Positions 13,922-27,979 of a DNA stretch of 64,000 bases are shown piece by piece. Positions within the stretch are counted from its first letter, which is position 1. Each line of letters starts with the position of its first letter. Source of the stretch: Aplysia californica (taxonomy: Eukaryota > Mollusca > Gastropoda > Aplysiida > Aplysiidae); NCBI RefSeq assembly GCF_000002075.1, contig NW_004797322.1:302199-366198 (forward strand). The letters run 5' to 3'. A program made the position numbers and the translations under genes. The notes beneath the pieces were generated by a model. It saw only the letters and a list, made by a program, of their open reading frames with translations. It was not told where the DNA came from and did no database searches.

Positions 13922-16900
13922 CTGCGTGTATGTGTGTCTACGTGTGCCTATATGTGTGTCTGCGTGTGCATGTAAGAGTTTATGTGTGTAAGTGTGAGTA
14001 TGTGTGTGTAACAAAGGTGAATTCACAGTTCAGGTTTAATGAAAAAAAAAAAAATCATTTAAAATAAATTTTGACCCCTCCTTCTACCCCAAAGCTTTCA
14101 TTTACTAAAACTTCTTAGAAGCCTTCTTAGTTGTTTGATGTGTACACATTAAGATACTCGAAAGATGTAATTCAAAGAGAAGTACGTTTTGCTGTGTTCA
14201 AAAGAAGTCTTTGATAAGCATACCGTAAAAATAAGTGCTTTCAAAACTGACATGTGGCTGCCAGAAAAACTGCAAATGTTACATGCCAGATAGGTGATGG
14301 ACCATATCTTGATGTATTGAGGAGCAATTTTTTAAAGCTTAATTTTAGTTCAAGTTTTACAGTGCCTGCAACACAAATAGATCATATAAGTGCAGATGAT
14401 TAGAAGTATTACACTTAAGAGTAACATACAAAGAAAAGAACGGTTAGAGATATGGGCAATAGAGGTTTGACAGGAGATAAGGAGTGAACCACACCCGAAC
14501 ACCCATCAACCACCCACTCCGAGAAGTTCACAACGTGTTGTACCTACTGAACAGGTTACGGTAGAATTTCTATACTAAAGAACTACAATGTGTTTCCTTA
14601 CCAACACAGACACCACTGGTGCCATTCACATAGCCAGCAGAACAGGAACAGTCAAATGAGCCAGGCTTGTTTGTGCAGTCTTCATTTTGCCCGCATGGAT
14701 TTGTATCACATTCGTTGATATCTGTGAAGAGAGGATAATTACTGTGCAAACAAACACAAACAAAGTAAAAAAAGATGACTCTGTAATTGTCCAGACCAGC
14801 CAGCCATATATATTGCCTTTTATAGTACTTTTGAGATAAAGGGGGAACAATGGTTTGACTGGACTATTTATTGTTATTTAATAATGTTAAAACTTGCCAT
14901 ACATGTTTCTTTTGTGACTGCCAGCCCATTTTTATTTTGATTTGACAAAAAGATAGACGCAGTTCCACCAAACAAAATAACAAAATAAAAGGCTAGTTGC
15001 ATTTTGGAACGACTCTGAGTAATGGCATTTTGCTAGCACAGTGACGAAATGTTCATTTCCAGTTTCCAAGAACACCACAACTTAGGAATTCCTCAAACTT
15101 TTAAGTCCATTTTCTTGCTATTTTTGCCTCAGATACTAGGTGACCCCACTTCCTTCATATGCAAATATCTCAAACTCTGTTCGAAATAGGTGGGTAATTT
15201 ATTCATAAAAAGCAAGGCTTTAAGATTATACCAATAACTCCATAAGCCTAAAAATTAATAAGCACCTGATTCCACCACATTGCGTCACATGATGATTAAA
15301 AAAATTTCAACCTAAATTGAATAAAATGCAGAACTTTTAAAATAACTTTAAAAAAATCAAACATTATGTGTATTTTTGCATTAAAGAATGAATTCATTTA
15401 AAACTGACATTGCCAAAGACAGCGTGTGAAAAGAAGTATTACCAAATCAAAGTGCAATGTTTTCCTTAAAATTGGGTTTCTGAAAGACAGACCAACCAAA
15501 GCAACCCAGAAACGATCAAGCAGTTGAAACAAAACATTAAACAAGAGGTCCAAAGAATAGAGATAGAAACATGCCTCAGGGTTACTTAAAATTTCCAGAG
15601 ATGTTTTCCAGCTTGTCTGGGGAGAAATGAGCAACAAGTGGAGCATATAATTCACAAAACCACCACCTTCCGTGAGTTTGTTTGGCAGTGTCAGTTTTAA
15701 ATAAATTTGTTCCTTTATGCACTAGTTTCGCAAGTACAGGACCAACCTTCACACAGTGGTCCAGAGAATCCAGGGAGACAGTTACACTTGAATGAGCCAG
15801 GAGAGTTGACACACTCCTCATTTGTACCAGTGCACGGGTCAAATGTAGTACATTCATCTATATCTGTACAGAACGATATACAATATTATTATCAATAAAT
15901 CATCCTCTTTCTTGGGTTTCAATTTTTATGAGCATGAATACATTTTGCACTTGCAACTTTTAGACTTCAAAAGCTCATCAAATCAAGAACGCTGATAGGG
16001 TGTTAAACATATACCATTTCAAGTCTAGAGTTTTCCTACGCTAAAAACAGCCCAGTTGTGGGAAAACAAGTGTACAAGTTACCCCTTCAGTATACCCTAT
16101 AAAACCACACGAAGCATTGCATTTGTGTGATGATTGCTTACACTTCACTTGGCGTTAATGGCTCTGCCAATGGTGCAGAGGCTTCACTGTGAATCCTTTA
16201 TAGAGAACAAAGAGGGTTAGATATTGCACTACACTGTCTAGGATGCTAAAAAGTGCAGTCTAATGCAGACATTGAACAACAAAATTATTGATCACATGAT
16301 GTTTATGTTCATGTGCCAAAAAGTTCATCTCTTTACTAGCCTATTTAACGTCAGATTGTAAGAATTTATTCAGCTTTGGCAGTATTTGTTGTAGCCATAG
16401 GCATCCACACTTTGTGCTTACCAGTACATGTTATTGCATCACCCAGATAGCCAAGAACACATGTGCACGTGAATGATCCATCGTTGTTATTACAAGAATG
16501 TAAAGTGCTACAAGGATTGCTCATGCATTCATCCACATCTGAGGAAAAATTGACAAAGAAGGTCATCAAGTGAAGAAATAAAACAACAATTCAATTAATT
16601 TTCCCAGTTTATAGAAAGAACATAGAAATAATCATTGACAGCTGATATTTTTCTAAGCTTTGAGATATAATCTTACTTAACAAGAGAAAATATATTGTTA
16701 GCAGTTTTGTAAGTGTTGTACAGCTATTCAAAGGTAAAACGATGTAACTGCGCATTTCACATTTCTGAGAAAAACATGAAAAACTCTTCTCCCTTCTAGC
16801 AGAGATCAATATGTAGCTTTATCCATTTGAAAAATTGTATTTCGGATATAGGCCATGAAATGTGCACTTGGTGACCTTCAGTCACATCTATATTGTTCTT

Positions 16901-19900
16901 TTTATGCTGTACAACTGGCACAATACCATTTACACCTTGTTATGTCAATTGCACAAGGGGTAATTTTTTTAGAGGGAAATGACAAAGTAAAAAAACATCC
17001 ACTGAAAAGCTCCGACTGAGTGTGAGAGAAAACGCATTTTTGATACTTTGGCTTCTAATATTTTTTACATAGGTTTATCACTGTCAAAGCCAAAGATTAA
17101 CAATTTCAACAATAAAGCGATATCCGATACACTTTGATAAAAGGAAAAAAATGATATGACCGATAGAGACTTTGATTATATAATTTGAAGATACAAAAAC
17201 CACAAAAAAAGATTAGACACACATGTTCCAGCTTTACCTATGCATACAGTTCCATTGAAGATATAGCCATCAACACAAGAACAAGTGAAAGAACCCTCAT
17301 TGTTGCTGCACCGCTGGTTTGCCTGGCACGGGTTCCCAGCACATTCATCCACGTCTGTACAGATAAAAAAGTTTCAATCTTATTCCAACATCTTTCAAAA
17401 AAGTAGGCCTAATGAAAATAATAATAATAGTTCGTACAGCAATGTTTGATAATGGCCAATGCATCTGCAGAGGAGAACATTTCTTGAAATAGAAGAATTA
17501 AGGATTAGGATGACTAGTGATTTCTGCTATGGTCAGCTAGCTAGACCAACTATGGCAGAGAGAAGTCTAAGGACAAAGAGAGTGTATAGATCCTGCTATC
17601 TACTGCAAGTAGCTAACATGGTAAAGAGAAAAAAGTAAAGCAAAAAAAAGCAACCAATTGCAGTAATTACAAACTCCCAACGAGGACTTGCTAAAACAGC
17701 TTTCCCCTCCCTAAACGGGTGTGTTAAATTCGTCTAAACTTAATATTATGATGGGGTAGTTAAACCTTCTTCAAAGGCTTTGCTTGTGACCTTCAAGCGC
17801 TGTTCTTGTTTAGGTGAGTTATTCACAGAGCCTTGCGGCCTGTTGGGCCTGTGCAAGTGTCAATGTCAGGGTTTGAATGTCTTGATTATTTTACTTCTCT
17901 GGCTGCCTGCGCTTTACACATTCCATTTTTCTCAAAAACCTTGCTGGCACAAGTCATGGCTTCATAACACTGTGTTTGGTCAAAATAGAGGGTTTCCCAC
18001 TCATCTACATCAATGGAGCAACCTTTCAGAGGAGTTAACATCTTTTTAGGGGGCACCATGCCAATGCTTTGGGGAGCCATGTCTTTTGATTTTCTTCAGG
18101 GAAAAAAGATACTATGGGTTTTGCCCTCTCATGAACTTCAGATATAAAAAGAAAGAAAATAAAGAAAAGTGAAAAAAAACAACAACCCTAAAAACACATT
18201 TCAGTTAAAATGAAAGTTAATCATATCCGTGTTTATCTTGAGAGAGCACTACCAGTGTAAGAATAGAATCTACTGAATAGGTAAAAGAAAATTAAACTTT
18301 TACCTGTACACACTGTTCCATTGAGGGTGTATCCCACAACACAAGGGCAGGAGTAAGAGCCTTCATTATTGCTACACTCCTGGTTCACCCCACATGGGTT
18401 TTGGTCGCATTCATTTATGTCTGTTAAGAAGGAAATTGTTAATATTATAGACAGATCACTAAAACAATTCAGAAATCCTAAATTATAAAGCATATTTTTC
18501 CTTTTTTAAACATGCTCAAGTGATATATATATATATATACATACTGACACTGTGTGTTTAAGATCGTCATTATGTGATGAATCTGTATTCAAAACAAAAC
18601 TTGAGATTAACTACACAAAAAGTTCTCAATTTCTTATCCTCAATAATATTAATACTGAGACTAACATAGAAATTAATAATGATTCGAATGTGGAAGTTTT
18701 GCACATATTAAACATCACACTTGATGAATCTAAAATTGAAAAGAGTAGGCCCTTCAGGCCACAGTCTGAGCAAAATTAAAAAAATAAAGCCTACCAAAAA
18801 ACTGAAGCCACTCTAGTCAGTATAAGTATCAAGAATATCTTTGAAAATAGCATACGACTCCCTGTCAAGCAAAGGGTGATTCTACATTCTAAGCAGATAA
18901 AATAGCCATGTACATAGAAATTAATTGTACAGAGAGATTTAGATCTTACAGTTAGAAACCCCATAAGCTCAAGCTGGGGTATGCAAAAGAAAGATAATTC
19001 AAAAATCCTAAATTACCAGGAATTTTTTTCCTTTTTCTCACAATTTCAAATGAGATATGTTCTTATTAATTGTGACTTTAAGGTCATCATTGAAAAAGTA
19101 CTTCTCCGATTTTGGGGGAATTTCTGCTAATCTAAAAAAACAAGTAATTTAGAATATGCGCAGTGTAATAGCAGCAAGCAATTTGTGAGAGTTATTAGAA
19201 GTCTGAAATTTAGTTTTACACAGTTTTGGAGAAACTGAGCTTTCATTCATTTGCCAACCTTTTGATAAAATGGGCTAGAATGTAACATAAAAAAATCAAT
19301 AGAAAAAAAAAAGTGTTTTACGTCGCTCGCAACTGCATAAGGTCATGAATGCGCAGGACACATTAAACATTTTGAGTTGGTACGAAATTTTGAATTTTGC
19401 TCAGGTAGCGGCCGAAGCCTACTCTTATCAATTTTAGAACACCAAGGGATCTTTAGCGAGCACAACTTGCACTCGGAACCTCAGAGATTTTTCACCGCTG
19501 CCCTAGAAGGCTAGGTATATTGATCTGTCCTACCAGAAGATCAGGGGTGTAACTGAAAGACAGCAGTAAGGAGTAGCAGTAGAAAAGTTGCAGAAAGAGT
19601 CAGGAGCCCAGAAGAGGGAGCAAAGGAGGTGAGGGGGTGGGGGAAGAAAGTGGAGACCAAAGCAGATGGCAGAACATATTGCTAGACAGCAGGAAAGGAG
19701 GTCAAAGAAGACAATTTTAGAAAAGAACATTTTTCCGTTGCTACCCAGATTCAAACCCAGGACCTTTGAAGGAGAGGTGAACACTTTAACCTCTAGGCCA
19801 GGACACATTTTTCAACTCTTCACCTCCGAGAGGGGTAAACCCACAATGCCGGGGCACTTCTTTTGTGCTAAATCTAAATATGATAAAAACGTCATTAAAT

Positions 19901-22900
19901 GGGTTATTAAATCGAAGTCAGCAAACCTATTTCGATAGTTCTTTATCTAATGAATGAGCTTCCGATAAAAGAGACCTGTTTTTGGCAATTGCCGAAAAGT
20001 AATTTGATGTTGAAGTTGTCATAAAGGAATGTGCCCAAGCTGCTGTCTGCGGCTCACCGGCACAGAGGTTCCGACCGCGTGCTGCTGGGCGCGGTTTGCC
20101 AGAGATAAAAGAGTTAAAGTGTAGCTGGTCAGTGCTGAAATTCTGCACTATTTTATAAAGGGCACTCAGCAGATGAAAGCTGTTTCCAGAGAAACAAAAC
20201 AAGACAGCTCACTGTCAAACATCTAAACATCAATGTAATTACAGGGTGATCCACAAAAAACTGTACCCCTTTTTTTGTTAATATTTTCCTCCACACTGAA
20301 GTTATTCGTTTCAAACTTGTACACAACATTTGGAAGTCAAAAAGAATTTGTCTTATATTCATTTCAGATAAATCCACAGAATAGTTATTTGCTCTACATA
20401 ATGCGTAAAAAAACAACCTATTTTCAGCTATGTCCCGATTTTTGTAACATGACCGCTAAAAATCCCAACGATTGCGCCATATTGCAAACTAAGGCAGTGT
20501 AACAGGACAACAGAAGTTTGCAGATAATTTTTCTCAAGTTTCCTTTGCCTGCTGAGATCATGGTTAAGATCAGTAAAGAGCAGAGAGCTTTTTGTATTAA
20601 ACGTTTTCTCACCACCTACTCATTTTGTAAGTTTTGCACAAGGTACGTAAATAATGTTAAAGTGCCCTTAAGGACTTCTTTGATGTCAAGGGTGGAAATG
20701 GTCCATCAGTTTGGACCTGTAGAGAATCAGAACCAAAAATTCCTTGACAAAACGACCACTTCAGGTAAAAAAGACACCGATTGCACCCCTTTAAACGTCA
20801 CCAGGTGCAGAATTCAGTACCTGTAGATGAGCCCCATGAGATGTCTGTCCGTAGACAATGCCTGTAGCAATGGTTTCCCTTCATCTCAATGGTCCAAATT
20901 TTCAAGGCATATCTTCATCAACGGCACGGCTGTACCATTTTCACGTTCACGAAGCTATCAGAGGATAGCAATGTGTTCATGATTCCGCGATCATTTGAAA
21001 AGCGCGAACATTTCCTCTATGACATTTGGTTACTTGGCAAAGCCTATATTAACCTTTCAGGTTATACCAACTCCACAAATGCTGTCTACATGGGTAACCT
21101 TACCCCCTCCCCCCCCCATTGTCTCTAGAAACAGCTCCATACTGTAAGGTGTACAGTGTGTGTGGCTTAGAGTACTGATGGTTGAGTGGATCTTTGTGCC
21201 ACCACTGAACATTACGAACGACGCGTTCAAATGTGTCGAGTCCAAAGGGGCACATATAGACCACTGGTTCTAGGAATTTCAGAATTTAAATTTTTTTTAT
21301 TCTACAGCAGAAAAGAAATATTATTTAAAGCTTACAGGGATGGAAAGATTAGATTTTTAAAATCAAAGGAAAGGAAAAAAACAAACCAATCATTTTATGA
21401 CTTTAGTTACAAGATCTTTTAAATTGGAGCATTTCGCATTGATAGGTGGTTTTTATAACAGACATTTCTGTTTTCGAAAATAGGTTTACTCTACGTGAAT
21501 TTTATGTCAAACAAATTCCTTTTGAATGAATTATATCTGTTCCAAATTACAAAATTCTAGTACACATTTTTTTGCGAGATATTTAGAAAAAAAGATGTAC
21601 AGTTTTTTCTGGATCACCTTGTTCTTGAACTCTTTGCTACAACCAAGGAGGGCATCAAATCTACCATAGTCAATTACAATTTTGTTTTCATTCACAGTTT
21701 AAAAAGCACATGGACGTCATTCAGGGAAAATGACCTAACAATGAAATGAAAAATCCATCACGTGGGATTCTTCATTATGGCCAAAGGTCAAAACTGAGTC
21801 AGGCAAAAAACTTGGAAGGGTAAGTGGTACCAGAGAGACAGAAACGCACCTCACACTTTCTCCTGATTAACAGACCAATGTTATCAATTGAAGAAAATTT
21901 GTAAGTCAAAAGGTTTGTAGAGTTCCAGTTTTGGTAAACCAAATGGCCGCATAACCCAAGGTTTCATAGTTGTTATAAAAAACAGACAGAAACAGATAGA
22001 ATAAAGACCAATTTATTAAAGCAAGATGCTGAACTTATCTTCAAATACTTTTTGCAAAAAAGCAAAACACAAACATATATCCAATGAATTTTAGCTATTT
22101 TTGTTCAATTGTATAAATGATCTAAAACTTTCAACAACTGACAAGAGATATAAAAAACAAGGCTTTTGTATATTGATAAACTGTTTTAAATCTCAAAGAC
22201 AGCAACTCTATAACACATTATATCAGAACTTTTCAAACTGATAGTCTTTAATTTTCAAACTGAAGTATGCAAAGCATTTTATTACACACCAAAGCCCTTT
22301 TTAAGTCGGGATACATTGTCCATGCGAAGGAAAGATGCTTACCTTAGAACTTAGAAGGAATGTTATTAGAAGGAGAAGAACTATTTCATTGCTATCTGCA
22401 TTCAAACTTCTTTGCTTTTTTCACTTCAAAAGAACCATGTACAGAAGGGAAATGTTTGAAAAAAAAGAGCTTAAATGTGACCGCTTTTATCTATTAAAAA
22501 AAAATAAAAATATGGGCATCAACTTCAGTTGCAAGAGAATTTAGATTGTGCAGAAAAAAGGAAACGGTCAAATGAGTAAATGCATTACCTGTGCATGCAG
22601 ATCCCTGTAGTGAAAAGCCTGTTACACAAGGACAATTGTAAGAGCCTTCTGTGTTGTTACACACTTGGTTCACTGCGCAAGGATTACCTTGACATTCGTT
22701 AAAGTCTGAAAAAAAAAAGACAGTTGACATTTTCCACCCTTATATTCTAAATTCATTGAGACAATAAGGAAAGTACAAATTGCAAGATCAATAGGGTGTA
22801 GCAGTAAGAATTCATAGACATAAATATTTAGAATGTCTTTTTGCTGCCACAGTATATTTGCATCTACACATTATGGCCAGCATGGTGTCTCAATGTTAGC

Positions 22901-25900
22901 CATCCATGGTTAAGAGTTGGTCACTGTTAGCATGACAATATATTATTATGTCACAACATGGTGGAATCAGGTGCTCGTCAACTTTTGGGCATACAGGGTT
23001 ATTGGTATCATCTTAAAGCCTGTTCATTTTCCTTTCTTTTGGAGAGAAAAATATCCATCCATGTTGAATAGAAGTCAAAATATTTGTGACTGAAGGAGGT
23101 CAGGTTCACCTGGTTTCAGAGATAATATTAGAGAAAAAGGCCGCCAAAGTTTGGCGACTTCCAAAGTTTGAGAGTCCTTAGAAACTTTAAATTTACATTT
23201 TTGTGCTTTAAATCAACATTTTTCGGCAAAATCCACAAGGAAATGTGTTTTTAAATGGACCTCGAGTCAAAAAACAACATCAATGAACATTTTCAAATGG
23301 ACAGAAAAATGCCAGTTTCTTCGATTTTATTATTTTGACGAGTGCCTGAATTCCACCAGGATGCCTCACATATTTACATTTTATTCATGTAAGTCTTCAA
23401 AAACTTATTATAAATTACCTTGAAATCAACCTTCATTACAGACAGTGAGTGAAAGAACAATCGTTTAAAGTTCCTCACAGCAACAGATCTTTACACGAAA
23501 AAATTGATTTGTCCCACCATTATAATTTGGCACTGTTTTTAACAATATTACGCTGAAAAGAAAAAAAAAAGGTATACTTAAAAGTAAAGACCAGAGTGGG
23601 AAGAAATTATGACATTACAGAAACAGTCAAATATCATCTACCCTGACCAAGTAAGACACAATTTCATTATCAAAGGTAGCTGTGTATGTTTATGTCCTTA
23701 CGGCAACTTGTTAACTCATTCGCTACGCCGAGCCGTGGGGGGCGGCGCGGCTAATGTGCCGTCAGAACGCTAAGCCGCCCCCGGCGGCTCGAGAACCGAT
23801 CTTCAATTTTAGCTTAGATTCTATTCCAATCTGCATATCCATGTTAAAATAAAGGTCATAATATAATGTTGACTTCCGGGTCAAGCATTTCCACTGAAAA
23901 TTGGAAGTTTAGATTCAGTTTTGAAACACGGTTTCGTAGTTTATTCGACTTTGTTTTATCGCGATGCCAAAATTATAGTCCGGACACCAGTCTTAGTAAT
24001 TTTACACAACAAAATATATCATTATTTTGCCCACTAAAGAAGTGTAGGACTCTTTTTTATAATATTGATACGATTGGACTCATATTGCCAATGCACTGTT
24101 ATTTAGAAATCAATATTCTTGAGTGCCAGATCTAGGTCTAGATCTAGATCTAAATTGTCAAAATATGTTTTTCTCCTCAAAATCAATACTTTTTTATGAA
24201 ATTTCCCAAAAGATGCCACTCAAGACATGTATAGGATTATTCCAAATGCAAATCTCAATAATTCCATATTAGATACGAGTGGGTTTTTATCTGTTTGTGA
24301 TCGTTTTTCAAGATTATAAATTTTTAAATTTTTTTTCAATATCGGATGTTATGATCCAAATGTACAAATATTATGGAATGTATGTAAATAACTGCAAACT
24401 TTTCAATATTTTCCAGTTCTATATTCATTTATGGTTATTTTGATATATCATTTGACTAGGTGCAAGCATATTTTTTGAGTTTCACCAAAGATTATAAATC
24501 TTTTATTTTCAAATTTTATCCGCATCCAATCAAAATTGTGTTGCATAATCGCCTCTTACAGGAACCAAAGTTGAAAAATACATAAATGAACATTACAGAT
24601 GTATTCTACAATCCATACTGAAAATATTGGGATATAATATGTTGATATTTATTTGAATTTGTCGCCCCAAAGACCTTTTAACTGCCCACTAGTCATCATC
24701 TCATTCGCCCTCCCTAAAAAAATTCGTCCACAAGCCGAAAATAATATGTAGCGAATGAGTTAAGCAAACTATAATATACGACTATAACAAGAACTAAAAT
24801 ATCCATCTTTTAATACTCCAGATTCAGAATATGTATGTTATGTTGTTGTTAACGATCCAGGCAGCATATGTATGAAGGTTAGGAATTATAGGAACAAAAA
24901 CAAGGACAAGGATTTTCAACAAGTGTCAAAAGTGTCATACCCAATGGATATGAAAACTTACAAATCAAAAGGCTAAAAAGCTGGAGATATTTATCCGCAA
25001 CTGCTCAAGACAAATACGAAAATTTCATTAGCCTGTCACCATAAGAGATGGGAGCAAAAAAATCAACAGGAAACAGATATATAGAAGTCAGAACGACAAA
25101 ATGGAAGTGGATTGGATACACCTTGATAAAACCAAAAACAAACTTTATCCACTGAGCCTTAAGATGAAATCCACAAGGAAAGAGAAAGAAAGCAAGGCCT
25201 AAATATATTTGGATAAGGAGCTTAGATTCTGACCTGAAGGAGATGGGATACAGCTGGACAAAAGTGGAGACAAAAGCCAAGGAGCACAAATACATGGAGA
25301 GCTCTTGGTGACTTATACTCCCATGCAAGGTGAGAAAGGCTGATGGTGATGATGATGATGATATTGATAATTCAGCATGAGATGCTTCTGCTGTTTAAAT
25401 TTCTTTTCTTTTTAAATGTAGGCTTACATGTTTTTACATCCCCATCAGCACAATTTAGATAATTCAGAAAGTGACTTAGATCCCACCTGTCAGGGCCAAC
25501 CCAGGCTGAGAGGGATACAGCTGCCCAGTAAAAAGACAGTAGTGATACTTGAAAGAAATTCTACCCATACAGTATATCAAACTCAAATCTTCTGCATACA
25601 ATGGCAAAGTGACTAACTGCTACACCACAGAAGCCGGTTTCAGTGTGCTGTTAGGCAAAATTTGTAATACAGTATAGTAACAATCATGACACCCAAAATG
25701 TAATAATGCTGTCTCTGCTTCTACCTGGCTACTTTTTTAAAGTCAGAGTTCACTACATATACTAGCAAGCTGTATACATCTCTAGCAAGTGAGAAGCACT
25801 TTCAAAAGGATAAATTTTAGACCCGAGAAACTACAAAGGGATTTAATCTGAGACAGAAGTTTTAAAAAACTTTATTAAAAAGACCGACTTTTTTATTATC

Positions 25901-27897
25901 AAGATAGAAAAGAAGGAAAAGACCACTTCACCAGTTGATTCAGAGATTTAATGCGCAGTTGTGTGAATACACAACATTCACAGAAATTTTATGCACAGAT
26001 AAGCACAAGGAAATGTGGAAAGGAATAGAGATTGTTTTTTTTCTTCTGGTCTTTACTGAAATCATCTCATCAGTGCATGTTTTTCATCTACCCAATCTAA
26101 ATGTCCCTCACCTTCCTACATACACATGTAAGACAACAGCTTTATATGAATACAATGGAACTCGGATTCAGGGAAGTCGTAGGGCTGGACCTTCAATTAT
26201 ATTAAATCTGAGCGTTCTTATGAGGTTTTTGTGTTGATAATTACAGGCACTGAGCCAGTAATGTATGCATTCAAACTGTCTCAATCAAAAGTGGTTTGCT
26301 TTCAAATGAGAGGCACTTTCGTTTCTTTGATGCCATATCAAAGAAATTCTGGAAAATGCCAATAAAATACACTGAACTCCACCAAGCACACACTGCGCAA
26401 AAGGGTCGATTCGGTCAAATGCCATCTATCATCCATTATACCATATTGTTTGCTGAACAAGTTAAGTTGCTGTATACTAGTGCCCAGCATACAGCAACGT
26501 TTGATTCCACAGTCCAGCGCGAAATTCATAATGTAGATCTATATTGATCAGTAGCCAGGAAAAAAAATAACTGGGTGATTGTATCTCTATTGATGTCTAT
26601 GCTCATCTAACCTCGACCCACGCTAAGACATATGTGCATGCTAACAATGTGTGTGTTGATATGAAGGAAGGCTGCTGATTGATTGCAAAATCTATAAATA
26701 ATAGGCCAAGCGAAAAATGGTTCACGATGCAGGTTCCATAGATGGTTTCCAGGAATAAATAAGGTTTGTCGAAGGAGAAAAATGAGTGGCTGTTCACCCT
26801 GCAAGCAACCTCATTGAATCTGAGCTTGCTCATTTATGTGTTCATTGAATCTGGGTTATTTTTACTGATTTTTATGAATAAAAAAGACAAGGAATCCAAC
26901 TCCTTCAGTCGAATCAGAGTTAGTTGAATCCAAGTTCCACTCTATTTTGACACCTATTACAGCTGTGACCAGGGTGTTTGTCCGTGGCCTATACCCTGGT
27001 GCAGGGTTAGAAAGGCAATGATGATGATGACAGCTGTGACCATAAAGGCTTCTAAGCTGGAACTTAAATACCAAGAAACTACATTGTGTTTCCTTACCAA
27101 CACAGACACCACTGGTGCCATTCACATAGCCAGCAGAACAGGAACAGTCAAATGAGCCAGGTTTGTTTGTGCAGTCTTCATTTTGCCCGCATGGATTTGT
27201 ATCACATTCGTTGATATCTGTAAAGAGAGGATAATGAAAAGGAAGGAAGACATAATATTATAACTGATCATGGCTTAATGACTTGCAATGCTCAAGAAAA
27301 ACAACGGAGGACTATTAAAGCCTGTTGTTCTGAGAGCAGGCCTGAGTATGCACTGGTGAAAATCAAGAAGTTGACTCAACAGAGTTCTTTAAAAAAATGT
27401 TTTTTACACCCCCATCAACAAAATTTAGAGGGCAGGCTTCGACCCTGCCTATCAGGGCCAATCCGGTCTCAGAGGGATAAAAACGCCACAGAAGAAAGAC
27501 ACAGATATTTGATAAAAGGTCTCTGAAACAAGAAATAATTTTGAGGTCTTCTGCGGGTTCTTCTGTGAATTTGTAACAACAAATAGCAATGTATAATATC
27601 AAACAAATTATATTATTAGAATATTTATAATTTGAAGTGATAGACACACTATCCAAAATGAAAGAAAAGACTAACCCCCCCCCCCTTCTCTTTCTCTCTC
27701 ACTCTCTCTTTCACTCTCTCTCTCTTTCTCATGCTCTCTCCTCTCCCAGTCTTCTTCTTCACTCTCCTTTTCCCCATCTCTTTTATTTAAACACATACAA
27801 AATTCTTGCACTAATTTAACACATACAAAATTCTTGCACTAATCTCACACATGTGCATCTAGAATATAATTTACACACAAACAAACACAAACACAAT

Positions 27898-27979
<82 letters not shown>

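Noticed and set aside
23866-24135. 89-codon frame inside the TTAA MITE
   Set aside because: No DDE-type or DNA-binding motif. Treated as chance coding in a non-autonomous element.
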